Source of the DNA: Sphaerimonospora thailandensis
GTDB taxonomy: Bacteria > Actinomycetota > Actinomycetes > Streptosporangiales > Streptosporangiaceae
DNA length: 64,000 bases
Direction: 5' to 3'
Assembly: GCF_016863115.1 (NCBI RefSeq)
Contig: NZ_BOOG01000040.1
Coordinates: 1-64,000 of the forward strand
Shown one piece after another: positions 56,076 to 64,000 of the stretch (the stretch's first letter is position 1; the number at the start of each line of letters is the position of its first letter). Made by a program: the position numbers and the translations under genes. The notes beneath the pieces were generated by a model. The model did no database searches. It had not been told where the DNA came from and worked only from the letters and a program-made list of their open reading frames with translations.

Positions 56076-56894
56076 TCAGTCGAACGTCACCGGGTCGGGG
56101 CCGAGGCGGCGGCCCGAGTCCAGCGCGGTGATCGCGTCCATCTCCTCCTGGTCGAGGGCGAAATCGAAGACTTCGATGTTCTCCCGGATCCTCGCGGGGG
56201 TCACCGACTTGGGGATCACCAGGTGGCCGAGCTGGATGTGCCAGCGGAGCACCGCCTGGGCCGGGCTCTTGCCGTACCTGCCTCCGATCTCCGCGAGCAG
56301 CGGAAGGTCGAGCAGGCCCTGACCCTGGCCGAGCGGGCTCCACGCCTCGGTGACGATGCCGTGCTTGGCGCCGACCGCCCGCATCTCGGCCTGCCCGAGC
56401 TGTGGATGCAGCTCGATCTGGTTGACGGCGGGGACCACCTCCGCCTCGGCGAGCAACCGGTCCAGCGTCTCGGCCGTGAAGTTGGAGACCCCGATCGCCC
56501 GGACCCGGCCGTCGGCGTAGAGCCTCTCCAGCGCCTTCCACGTCTCCACGTACCTACCCTGCGCCGGGCACGGCCAGTGGATCAGATAGAGGTCCACCAC
56601 GTCGAGCCCGAGACGCTCGACACTGGCGTCGAAGGCCCGCAGCGCGTTGTCATGGCCATGGTCGCGGTTCCACAGCTTGGTGGTGACGAACAACTCGTCC
56701 CGGGGGATGCCGGACTCCCGTACGGCCCGGCCGACGCCCTCCTCGTTGCGGTAGAGCTTGGCCGTGTCGATGCTGCGATAGCCGGCGTCGAGGGCGACGC
56801 GCACGGCCCGCTCGGCCTCGTCGTCGGGCACCCGCCACGACCCGAACCCGAGTTGCGGCATGGTGACACCGTTGTTGAGAGTGATGATGTTCAT
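56076..56894 (-). CDS. Aldo/keto reductase
   Basis: A 272-aa (beta/alpha)8-barrel NADPH oxidoreductase of the 2,5-diketo-D-gluconate reductase branch. The catalytic tetrad is visible: Asp and Tyr in SIDTAKLYRNEEGVG, Lys in VTTKLWNRD, His in LYLIHWPCP. The NADPH-binding stretch IPKSVTPARIRENIEVF is present. It reduces aldehydes or ketones in the cytosol. It diverges from the DinB-like gene; their starts are 98 bp apart. Confidence 0.92.
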   Translation of the reverse strand: MNIITLNNGVTMPQLGFGSWRVPDDEAERAVRVALDAGYRSIDTAKLYRNEEGVGRAVRESGIPRDELFVTTKLWNRDHGHDNALRAFDASVERLGLDVVDLYLIHWPCPAQGRYVETWKALERLYADGRVRAIGVSNFTAETLDRLLAEAEVVPAVNQIELHPQLGQAEMRAVGAKHGIVTEAWSPLGQGQGLLDLPLLAEIGGRYGKSPAQAVLRWHIQLGHLVIPKSVTPARIRENIEVFDFALDQEEMDAITALDSGRRLGPDPVTFD

Positions 56895-56991
56895 GCCCTC
56901 ATGCTGCCCGAACGCTTCACGATCTCCACACCGGGACCGGGGGCGGGCGGTGGCGGTAGTGAAGCCAGGCGGATCGGGTACCGCTCACGGC

Positions 56992-57708
56992 ATGATGACG
57001 TCTGAACCGGATGTGCTGGCGCGGCTTGAGCCGTTCGACATCTTCGACACCGAGGCGAGGCGGCTCGACCGCTTCTTCTCCGGACTGGACGACGAGGGCT
57101 GGAGCCGGCCGTCGAGGTGTGAGGGGTGGACGGTGCGCGACGTACTCGCCCATCTCGCCGGGGAGGAGCTCTACAACCACGCCTGCCTCGACGAGGACAT
57201 GGACGGGTTCTTCGAGATGCTCGAACGCGAAGGGGTGCGGTCGGGCTTCGACGCGTTCAACGAGTGGTGCGTGCACAAGCGCCACAGCCTGCCGGTCGAG
57301 CAGGTGCTGGACGAGTGGCGGAGCAAGAACGCCGAGACCCGAAGGCGGATGCGCGACCTGGGCCGGGGCGGGTCGCTCCAGACGTCCATCGGGCCGTACC
57401 CGGTGGGTCTGCAGACCTTCCACTACGACTCCGAGTACGCCACGCATGCCGACGACGTGGGTGCCCCGGTGGCGGACGACGAGGCGGCGGCGAGGCTCAC
57501 CTGGCGGGTCGATTTCGGGTTGTTCGCTCTCGAGGAGCACGGCTCGAAGGCCCGGATCGAGCGGGACGGGGACCGGATCACGGCACACGTCGACGGCCTG
57601 ACGGCTGATCTGACCGAGGTGGAGTTCGTCGAGGCGACGGTCGGCCGGCTGCCGGCCGCGCACCCGCTCGATTCCCGGATCCGCGGCACGCTCCGCTGTC
57701 TCGCCTGA
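56992..57708 (+). CDS. DinB-fold protein, mycothiol-dependent maleylpyruvate isomerase-like
   Basis: A 238-aa protein of the MDMPI / TIGR03083 class common in actinobacteria. The N-terminal four-helix bundle carries LSRCEGWT-like SRPSRCEGWTVRDVLAHLAGEE, which is the hallmark around the metal-binding His (HLAGEE). A second half with THADDVGAPV follows. Such proteins use mycothiol or a metal to modify small molecules. The ATG at 56992 is used (ATG ATG), with no strong ribosome binding site. The exact reaction is unknown. Confidence 0.82.
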   Translation: MMTSEPDVLARLEPFDIFDTEARRLDRFFSGLDDEGWSRPSRCEGWTVRDVLAHLAGEELYNHACLDEDMDGFFEMLEREGVRSGFDAFNEWCVHKRHSLPVEQVLDEWRSKNAETRRRMRDLGRGGSLQTSIGPYPVGLQTFHYDSEYATHADDVGAPVADDEAAARLTWRVDFGLFALEEHGSKARIERDGDRITAHVDGLTADLTEVEFVEATVGRLPAAHPLDSRIRGTLRCLA

Positions 57709-58377
57709 CCCCGCCTCGGCGGCTCTCAAGCGTCTCAGGGGTCGGCCGCGGCCGCGGCGGTCGCGGGTAATAACTCGCCGCGGTGGTCCGCCGCGGCGGC
57801 GGACGGCGGGACGGGTGTGATGGTCGGCGGCGTCGGCGACGGGCCGAACGGCAGGGCGCGACCGGGCCCGAGCGGGCCGTCGCCTGCCACCGCGACCGTC
57901 TGAGCCGGACGATGAATCGTACGGCCGGGCCGGGCGGGGAGACGAGGATGAGCCGGGCACGGGCGCAAGCGGGGCCGGGCCGGACGGATGCCCGGCGAAG
58001 TCGTGGAACTCGACCGAGTGGCAGGCCCCCGCCGGGTGCGCGGCGTGATCGGTCTGCGTGCGCGCTGCGCTCGCGTGGCGGCCTGCCGCCGTACGGTCAC
58101 GGGCCTGGCCGACGTGCTATGTGAAGAACGCTCCAGTAAGCGAATCAACGCGAAAATCCCCGATGATGACGGCCGAAGGTTCGGCCGGTTCGGCTGGTTT
58201 GGCTGGTTTGACGGTGCTTTGCCGGGGGGATTCGGACGTGTCGCTCATCCAGTCGTCCAGGCGATTGGCGGCGGCACGTCAACCATGCACCGCGATCGGC
58301 CGCATATCAACGAGGCGCGCCATCCCCCCGCCACCACCCGCCATCACCCGCCATCACCCCCACCCGTGATCCTGCGG
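57709..58377. other. 670-bp stretch without a convincing gene, with tandem repeats
   Basis: Frames here lack the GC3 pattern of true genes. Four 9-nt tandem units (GGTTCGGCC, GGTTCGGCT, GGTTTGGCT, GGTTTGACG) lie at 58178-58213, and three 10-nt units of the form CCATCACCCG at 58331-58360. Parts may be a decayed gene. I see no promoter, RNA or insertion sequence that I can support. Confidence 0.55.
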
Positions 58378-59181
58378 TCAGGGGAGCCAGGAGACTCGGT
58401 CGCGCAGGATGCCGTACCCGACGAAGGCGACGACGTCGATGATCGTGTGGGCGGCGACCAGCGGCATGGCCCGGCCCCAGCGCTGATAGAGGCGCCCGAA
58501 GACCAGGCCCATCACCACGTTGCCGACGAATCCCCCGAAGCCCTGATAGAGGTGATAGGAGCCGCGCAATATCGCGGACACGATCACAGAGCGCCACGGT
58601 CGCCAGCCGAGCTGCCCGAGACGGTGCAGCAGATATCCGCTGACCAGGACCTCCTCCAGCACCCCGTTCTGGGCGGCCTCCGCGACCAGCACCGGCACCC
58701 GCCACCACACTTCGGGCAGGCTCTCCGGCACGACGTTGAGGTTGAACCCTGCCTGGAACACCAGCAGGTAGAACACCAGCCCGGAGCCGCCGATCAGCGC
58801 CGCGAGCGCGGCCCCGCGCAGCAGGTCGCGGCCTGGCTCGCGGAAGTCGACGCCGATCGTCCGCATCGACTCCCCCGAGCGGGCCAGCAGATAGGCGACC
58901 AGCCCGACCGGCGCCACGTTGATCGCGATCCCGGCGATGTGCAGGGTCAGGTCCAGCCAGGGACGACCCGGCGCCAGGGAGCCGACGAGCACCGCGTCCT
59001 GGCCGCCGAGCTGCTCGGGCGCGGTCAGCGCGCCGACCAGGCGGATCAGCGACAGCAGCGCACTGGCGCCGAGCGAGATCGCGAACACCGCGATGATCTC
59101 GGGCCCGATGAGCCGTCGCGTGAGCCCCCGCAGGTCGACCCCCCTGCCGTCCGGCCAGGCGCCGGCCTCGTCCTCGTTCAT
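58378..59181 (-). CDS. CPBP family intramembrane metalloprotease (CAAX-like)
   Basis: A 267-aa membrane protein with about eight helices. The CPBP motifs are present: NGVLEEVLVSGYLL (EE motif), an Arg and His pair in ILRGSYHLYQGFGGF, and AAHTIIDVVAF as the last His site. Members cleave or modify membrane proteins, and some confer bacteriocin self-immunity. No bacteriocin gene is visible nearby. The ATG at 59181 gives MNEDEAGAWP. Confidence 0.88.
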   Translation of the reverse strand: MNEDEAGAWPDGRGVDLRGLTRRLIGPEIIAVFAISLGASALLSLIRLVGALTAPEQLGGQDAVLVGSLAPGRPWLDLTLHIAGIAINVAPVGLVAYLLARSGESMRTIGVDFREPGRDLLRGAALAALIGGSGLVFYLLVFQAGFNLNVVPESLPEVWWRVPVLVAEAAQNGVLEEVLVSGYLLHRLGQLGWRPWRSVIVSAILRGSYHLYQGFGGFVGNVVMGLVFGRLYQRWGRAMPLVAAHTIIDVVAFVGYGILRDRVSWLP

Positions 59182-59250
59182 GTTCCGCAGGCTAACCGGC
59201 GATGGCGAACCCGGACGATTCGCGCGTCCCCCACAGCCGGTAGAGCGACG

Positions 59251-60306
59251 TCAGTACGGTAGTGTGCGGGCCGAGAAGGCCGGGGACGCGAAGGGCGCCT
59301 TGAACTTCGGGAACGCAACGGTCTTGGGATTGCCGTCCGAGGTGTACCGATCGTTGGGGTTCGCCTTGAGCCAGTCGAGCCATGCCGCCGAGCAGAACTT
59401 GGCGCAGTCGGTGTTCTTCACCTTCTCCTTCGACCGGATCCGCGGAATGCCGGCCGGGTCGAAGTCCTTGGTGAACGGCGACTGCGCCGGCGTGTAACCC
59501 GCCAGGAACTCGCCCTTGTAGTTGTAGGTGACCCCCTTGTACGTCCCGTGCAGCCCCCACTCCTTCTTCTTCGGCTGGTTGCCGTACGGCAGGGCCAGCG
59601 TGACCGGCGGGGTCTTGATCAACGAGATGATCTCGTTGTGCATGGAGACGATCTGCTTGGCCACCTCCTCCTGCGACTTTCCGCGTAGGTTCACGTGGTC
59701 GTGCGTGTGGTTACCGATGTCGAACCCGCGGTCCTTCAGCCACTCCAGGACCTGGATCTGCTCCTCCTGACGTGTCTTGCCGAAGAGGTCACGGATGACG
59801 TACATCGTGGCCACCGGGCGGAAACCCGGATGCTTTTTGGCGACGTCCATCAGGATGCCGACCGCGCAGTCCGGCGCGGGCTTGCCCATCCCGTCGAGCG
59901 TGAGCTGCGCGGGTGAGGCGTCGTCGAAGGTCAGCACGACGGGGTGCTTGCCGGCCGGAATGTCGATCTTTCCGGTCACGTACTCAGCGGCCGTGATCGG
60001 CACATAGTTCTCCCGTGCCAGGCGTTCCAGCTCGGCGCGGAACTGCTCGGGAGTGAGGTCGTCGCCGGGGGCCGGATTCTTCATCACCCGGTGGTACATG
60101 AGCACGGGAATCTGACCCAGCTCGTTGGCCTTCACCCGTGCGGCCGCCTGTTCCTCGGCCTTGCGGGTCTTCGCCTCGGCGGCCACCTTGGCCGCCTGGG
60201 CCTGCGCGTCTTCGTGCTTCGGCTTGCTCCCCCCGGACACGCAGGAGGACAGCACTATGACGCTCAAAGACGCCATGCCGATGCCGGCAACCCTGAAGCG
60301 TCCCAT
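59251..60306 (-). CDS. Lipoprotein polysaccharide deacetylase
   Basis: A 351-aa NodB-type deacetylase. The N-terminus is a lipoprotein signal: hydrophobic segment then LSSC with Cys at about residue 22. A charged coiled linker (AAKVAAEAKTRKAEEQAAARV) follows. The catalytic domain shows the metal Asp pair in VVLTFDDASPA and the His pair in GNHTHDHVNL, with LALPYGNQ near the end. It probably removes acetyl groups from cell-wall glycans. The neighbouring manA and LCP genes support an envelope role. Confidence 0.9.
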   Translation of the reverse strand: MGRFRVAGIGMASLSVIVLSSCVSGGSKPKHEDAQAQAAKVAAEAKTRKAEEQAAARVKANELGQIPVLMYHRVMKNPAPGDDLTPEQFRAELERLARENYVPITAAEYVTGKIDIPAGKHPVVLTFDDASPAQLTLDGMGKPAPDCAVGILMDVAKKHPGFRPVATMYVIRDLFGKTRQEEQIQVLEWLKDRGFDIGNHTHDHVNLRGKSQEEVAKQIVSMHNEIISLIKTPPVTLALPYGNQPKKKEWGLHGTYKGVTYNYKGEFLAGYTPAQSPFTKDFDPAGIPRIRSKEKVKNTDCAKFCSAAWLDWLKANPNDRYTSDGNPKTVAFPKFKAPFASPAFSARTLPY

Positions 60307-60441
60307 GACTCCCCCTCGATGGGCACGCGGTTCGATGGATCACTCCTACCCGCGGGAACCGGAGGATTCACAGTCAGTAGGACAAACAACACGCTCCGTA
60401 TATCTTCGAGATCCTTACGCGTCGCGCCACCCGCCGGACCC

Positions 60442-61569
60442 TTACATCTGGGGTTCGGCGCAGAACACGACGCCCTCGCCGGACAGCTCGACCGGCCCGT
60501 CCGACGCGGGGACGAACACCGACTCGCCCGGCTCCAGCTTGACCTGCGACCCCGACTCGGCGCCGAGACGTACCCTGCCCTCGAAGCACAGCACGATCCT
60601 CGGCAGCTCACCCTCCAGCACTCCGCCCTCGCCGGAGACGGCGAGCCGCCGCAGCCGGAAGTCGGGGCACGGCGGCGAGTAGACGCCGTCACCACCCCGA
60701 AAGACGGGCGGCACCGGCAACGGCCGGGCGTCGGGGTCGGTGATGCGCAGCAACTCGGGCACGTCGATCGGCTTGCCGGTGAGCCCGGCCCGCAGCACGT
60801 TGTCCGAGCATGCCATCATCTCGACGGCGAACCCGTCGAGATAGCAGTGCAGCACCCCGGCCCCGAGGAACATCGCCTCGCCCGGCGCCAGTTCGTGACG
60901 GTGCATCAGCAGCGGGGCGAGCACGGCCGGGTCCGCCGGATAGCGTCGCGCGAGCCGTACGACCAGGGCGTATTCGGGGTGGTGCACGGCCGAGGCGGCC
61001 CACACGATCGACTCGACCAACTCGCGCCTCGGCTCCCGCGACTCCAGGAGCGCGCGCAGCGCGCCGAGGCGGTCGCCTTCGGCCAGCAGCGCCACGACCG
61101 GCTGGAGCGCCCGCACATGCAGCCGGTCGATCAGCTTCGCCGCCTGGTCGGCCGACCGGAGACCGGCCAGCCCGGTGAACGGCGTCAGTGCGCAGACCAA
61201 CTCCGGCTTGTGCCACGGGTCGGCGTAGTTCGCGTCGCCCCGCGCGTGGCCGTCGGCCGCCTGCGCCGCGTCGGGGTGGACCTGCAGCGACAGCGGCCGG
61301 CCGACCGCGATCAGCTTCATCAGGTACGGCAGGCGTTTCCCGAACCGGTCGGCGACCGGCCGCCCGAGCATACCCACCGGGTCGGCGGCGACGGCCTCCG
61401 CGAGCGTGCGGTCCGGCGACCCGTCGCGGACCAACAGCGACGGGCTCGCCGGGTGCGCGCCGAGCCACATCTCCGCCTCCGGCCCGTCGGCGACCCGGCC
61501 GGTCAGGTCGGCGATGGCCGTACGGGACCCCCAGGGGTAGTCCTTTATCGGATTGCTGAGCAGATCCAC
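60442..61569 (-). CDS. manA: Mannose-6-phosphate isomerase, class I
   Basis: A 375-aa zinc enzyme that interconverts fructose-6-P and mannose-6-P, feeding GDP-mannose and mannosylated lipids. Zinc ligands and active-site blocks are LSLQVHPDAAQA, WHKPELVCAL, and GAGVLHCYLDGFAVEMM. The GTG at 61569 (VDLLSNPIKDYPWG) has AAGGAC upstream; longer in-frame starts lie in a non-homologous region. It precedes the deacetylase gene on the same strand (135 bp). Confidence 0.94.
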   Translation of the reverse strand: MDLLSNPIKDYPWGSRTAIADLTGRVADGPEAEMWLGAHPASPSLLVRDGSPDRTLAEAVAADPVGMLGRPVADRFGKRLPYLMKLIAVGRPLSLQVHPDAAQAADGHARGDANYADPWHKPELVCALTPFTGLAGLRSADQAAKLIDRLHVRALQPVVALLAEGDRLGALRALLESREPRRELVESIVWAASAVHHPEYALVVRLARRYPADPAVLAPLLMHRHELAPGEAMFLGAGVLHCYLDGFAVEMMACSDNVLRAGLTGKPIDVPELLRITDPDARPLPVPPVFRGGDGVYSPPCPDFRLRRLAVSGEGGVLEGELPRIVLCFEGRVRLGAESGSQVKLEPGESVFVPASDGPVELSGEGVVFCAEPQM

Positions 61570-61861
61570 GAGCGTCCTTGTCTGATGACCCTCAGAAGGG
61601 GAAGGGCTGCCGGGAGTCCGAGCGTAACAAGGAAGTGCCCGGTCACCGGCATCCCATTGATCTCGGATGTCACCCCCTTCGCCTCGTTCACGCGCCGCGA
61701 CCCTGATCGTTTCCCAAGACTCCTTAGCCGGGGCTTGAATTGTGCTTGCCGGCTTTTCAGATCCGATGTCCAAGGGAGATCGCTACACTTGGCGCGGTTT
61801 TTGCCGCTACTGACCTTCGACCAGGGGTAAACGCCCAGGTCCGAACCCTCAGGAGCAACAC

Positions 61862-63274
61862 GTGGGTCACGTCGATGTCCGTCCGGCGCGGCCGGTGGAG
61901 GCGGATCTCCCAACGCCTTCCCGGGGCGCGCCCCGGTGGCGTGCCTGGCTGTGGGTGGTCCTGTCGGCGGCGCTGGGCGTCCTGACCGCCGTCGCGACCG
62001 TCATCGTGGGCGGCGCGGTGAAGCTCACCACCAACGTGAAGCACGAGGAGGTGACCACGGAGGAGCTGGGGTCGGCACGCCCGGTGAAGATCAGCAAGGC
62101 GATGAACATCCTGATCGTCGGCTCCGACCAGCGGGACGGCGCGAACGCCAGATACGGCCGGATGCCCGGCGAGCGTACGGACACCATCATCCTCGCCCAC
62201 ATCTCACCTGAGCGGGACGGCGCGGTCCTGATCAGCTTCCCCCGCGACTCACTCGTCGAGCTCCCGGCGTGCCCGGCGAAGCGGAACCTCCCCGGCCAGC
62301 AGCCCCACATCGGCATGATCAACGAGTCGTTCAACTACGGCGGCATCGGTTGCACCTGGCTGACCATCGAGCGCCTGACCGACATCCACATCGACCACTT
62401 CGTGAAGGTCGACTTCACCGGCTTCAAGGCCATGGTGAACGCGCTGGGCGGCGTCCCCGTCTGCATCCCCCAGCCGATCCACGACACCAAGGCACAGCTC
62501 GATCTCCCGGCGGGACGACAGGTGCTCAAGGGCGAGCAGGCGCTCGGGTACGTCCGGGCCCGCTACAGCCTCGGCGACGGCTCCGACATCGGCCGAATCC
62601 AGCGGCAGCAGATGTTCCTCGCCTCGATGGCCAAGGAGGCGATGAGCGGTGAGACGCTGACCCACCCGTCGAAGCTGTTCGGCTTCCTCGACGCGGTGAC
62701 CAAGTCGCTCACCACCGATCCAGAGTTCTCCGTTGGAGTGATGAAGGACCTGTTGACCAGCGCTCAGGGCCTCACCGCCGGGCAGATCCGGTTCGTCACC
62801 ACCCCCTGGCGCTACTCGGTCACGCAACGGGGTCGCGTGGAGTGGGTGCAGCCCCAGGCCGACAACCTGTTCAAGATGGTCGCGGCCGACCGGATCAGCA
62901 AGAACGTCAAGAGCGGCCAGCAGAAGATTCCCAAGTCTCAGGTTCACATAATCGTGCGGAACGGCTCGGGCCTGCCGGGACTCGCCACCGAGGCCGCCGC
63001 CGAGCTCGAACAACGCGGCTACCACATCGTCAAGGTGGAGACCGCGGCCAAGCCGTACGCGCGGACGTTCGTCAAGTACAGCCCGAACGGCGAGGCCCGG
63101 GCTTCCCGCCTGATTCGTGAACTGAAGAAGTCGCGGGCCTTCCCGGTGCGGAAAGCGCGGACCCAGACGGTCGTCCTCGTCGTCGGCGCCAACTGGCGTG
63201 GCCTGAAGACCCCCAGGACCCTGGACGACGTGGAGGGCTTCGACGCCACCCAGGACAGCTGCACCGCCTCCTGA
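61862..63274 (+). CDS. LytR-CpsA-Psr (LCP) family protein with LytR C-terminal domain
   Basis: A 470-aa membrane-anchored phosphotransferase that attaches glycopolymers to peptidoglycan. A short cytoplasmic N-terminus precedes one transmembrane helix (about 28-50). The LCP catalytic domain (about 75-330) has ILIVGSDQRDG, ERTDTIILAHI, SFPRDSLVELP and LGYVRARYSLGDGSDIGRIQRQQ (in shorter blocks). A LytR_C domain follows (about 350-455) with IVRNGSGLPGLATEAA. The GTG at 61862 has CAGGAGC upstream. The conserved Arg and Asp needed for pyrophosphate binding are in place. Confidence 0.94.
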   Translation: MGHVDVRPARPVEADLPTPSRGAPRWRAWLWVVLSAALGVLTAVATVIVGGAVKLTTNVKHEEVTTEELGSARPVKISKAMNILIVGSDQRDGANARYGRMPGERTDTIILAHISPERDGAVLISFPRDSLVELPACPAKRNLPGQQPHIGMINESFNYGGIGCTWLTIERLTDIHIDHFVKVDFTGFKAMVNALGGVPVCIPQPIHDTKAQLDLPAGRQVLKGEQALGYVRARYSLGDGSDIGRIQRQQMFLASMAKEAMSGETLTHPSKLFGFLDAVTKSLTTDPEFSVGVMKDLLTSAQGLTAGQIRFVTTPWRYSVTQRGRVEWVQPQADNLFKMVAADRISKNVKSGQQKIPKSQVHIIVRNGSGLPGLATEAAAELEQRGYHIVKVETAAKPYARTFVKYSPNGEARASRLIRELKKSRAFPVRKARTQTVVLVVGANWRGLKTPRTLDDVEGFDATQDSCTAS

Positions 63275-63288
63275 CCACGAAAGACGAT

Positions 63289-64000
63289 CTAGAACAGCCA
63301 GCCGAGCAGGCCGCCGCGTCGTCTGTCCTCCGGCTCCTGGGTGGGGGGCGGCTCCGGGGCGGACGTCGCCTCGCCGGTCGCCGGCGGCGGGTCGGACGGT
63401 ACGGACGACACGGGCGGCGCCGTCGGCTCGGTCGTCTTCTCAGAAGACTGGGGCTCGATGACGGCCGGGTGCGAGGCCGTCGGTGACACGGGCGGACGAC
63501 GGGCGGGCGTGGCCTTCGCGGTGGGGGTGACGGCGGGCCCACTCGTCGGGGCCGTGCCCAGGCGGACGATCGGGGAGGGTGTCTGCGCCGGGGTCGTGGT
63601 CTCGGTCGGAACGGGGTCCGCCACGGACTCGTCGATCGGCTCGGCCGAGACGGCGGGGGAGGACATCACGGGGGCCTTCGCCGTACAGTCGCCGGTGCAA
63701 CTCTCGGAGGGGCCGCCGGCCCATGCGCTCAGCGCCCAGATCGCGGCCACCACCGCGACGCCGACGCCGGCCACCCGGAGCAGCACGCCGCCGCGCCGCC
63801 GCTCCCCGAACTCCTCGGGGTCGCCCTGGCCGCGCCATCCCGCGCCGAGGAATCCCTTCGGGTCGTCCCGTTCGTCGTGATCTTCGTGACCCGCGGCTCC
63901 GTCGGCTTCTCCGTATTCATCATGCTCAGCGGGGGCCCGGTCCCGGCCGTGCTCCCGGGTCCAGTCGGCGGAGAGCAGGTCGCCGTCCGAGGTGACGCCC
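63289..64000 (-). CDS. Membrane protein with Pro/Thr/Ser-rich extracytoplasmic tail (partial, 5' end off window)
   Basis: The frame is open from the stop at 63289 to the right edge. The visible part begins with a charged, Asp/Glu/His-rich cytoplasmic stretch (EHDEYGEADGAAGHEDHDE), then a basic ERRRGG, one transmembrane helix (LLRVAGVGVAVVAAIWALSAW), and a long extracytoplasmic region rich in Pro, Thr, Ser and Ala with a Cys pair (ESCTGDCTAK). It ends GGLLGWLF. No domain is recognised. It converges with the LCP gene, 14 bp between stops, and may be a cell-wall-linked protein. A GTG at 63786 would truncate it; the upstream coding looks real. Confidence 0.75.
   Translation of the reverse strand, partial: GVTSDGDLLSADWTREHGRDRAPAEHDEYGEADGAAGHEDHDERDDPKGFLGAGWRGQGDPEEFGERRRGGVLLRVAGVGVAVVAAIWALSAWAGGPSESCTGDCTAKAPVMSSPAVSAEPIDESVADPVPTETTTPAQTPSPIVRLGTAPTSGPAVTPTAKATPARRPPVSPTASHPAVIEPQSSEKTTEPTAPPVSSVPSDPPPATGEATSAPEPPPTQEPEDRRRGGLLGWLF

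Overview
The window is high-GC DNA with strong G/C preference at third codon positions, frequent GTG and TTG starts, a SARP regulator, a mycothiol-type DinB fold protein, RsbW/STAS partner-switching parts, many NarL-type two-component systems and a LytR-CpsA-Psr protein. This points to a filamentous actinobacterium, most likely a member of the Streptosporangiales (Streptosporangium, Nonomuraea or a relative); the genus is inference. It looks like chromosomal DNA. There is no rRNA, tRNA, CRISPR array, transposase or prophage, and only one clear scar of foreign DNA (about 45.1-46.3 kb).

Layout. 0-5.6 kb: an M20 amidohydrolase and a TrmB/LuxR regulator, then a cobalamin riboswitch in front of metE, then a cold-shock gene with a strong terminator. 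5.6-11.7 kb: a fatty-acid desaturase with its ferredoxin-reductase partner, a membrane protein and a NarL-type two-component pair. 11.7-20.4 kb: a divergent central-carbon block, with sdhB-like, acnA and a DsbA-like gene on one strand, and a CBS/zinc-ribbon protein plus a complete E1alpha-E1beta-E2 2-oxoacid dehydrogenase operon on the other. 20.4-24 kb: two acidic hypothetical proteins, a PP2C/SpoIIE phosphatase and a Cys-rich pentapeptide protein. 24-29 kb: a PadR-controlled ABC exporter with a perfect palindromic operator, and an SPFH/ribbon-helix-helix pair behind a helically phased TATC repeat cluster.

29-36 kb: small and hypothetical genes, then two STAS antagonists, an RsbW-type kinase, an Orn/Lys/Arg-type decarboxylase and a glutamate-cysteine ligase family 2 protein. 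Two nested palindromic intergenic repeats follow. 36-45 kb: a DUF2243 membrane protein, an NAD-dependent epimerase, a NERD-pseudokinase fusion, a DrrAB-type exporter, and a large SARP-NB-ARC-TPR regulator whose 3' end runs through the drrAB terminator into the permease gene. 45-46.3 kb: truncated rhuM and ARMT1 genes joined tail to tail. 46.3-49.3 kb: phosphoketolase and a divergent flavin-binding protein that share a DosR-like box. 49.3-53.1 kb: a two-component system divergent from an ABC transporter. 53.1-64 kb: a secreted GH64 glucanase behind LacI-type operators, a methyltransferase, an aldo/keto reductase, a DinB-fold protein, a 670-bp stretch without a convincing gene, a CPBP protease, a lipoprotein polysaccharide deacetylase, manA, an LCP cell-wall ligase and a partial membrane protein.

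How the parts fit. Many genes here control carbon flow at the pyruvate/acetyl-CoA/TCA node (the pdh-like operon, acnA, sdhB-like, phosphoketolase), and the phosphoketolase carries a hypoxia/redox-type operator. Several others concern stress signalling (partner switching, CBS, SPFH, thiol chemistry) and the cell envelope (LCP, ManA, deacetylase, desaturase, ABC exporters). The items most worth follow-up are the NERD-pseudokinase, the phased TATC cluster before the SPFH gene, the four-copy palindromic element at 35.5 kb, the orphan SdhB in the divergent carbon block, and the rhuM/ARMT1 junction.
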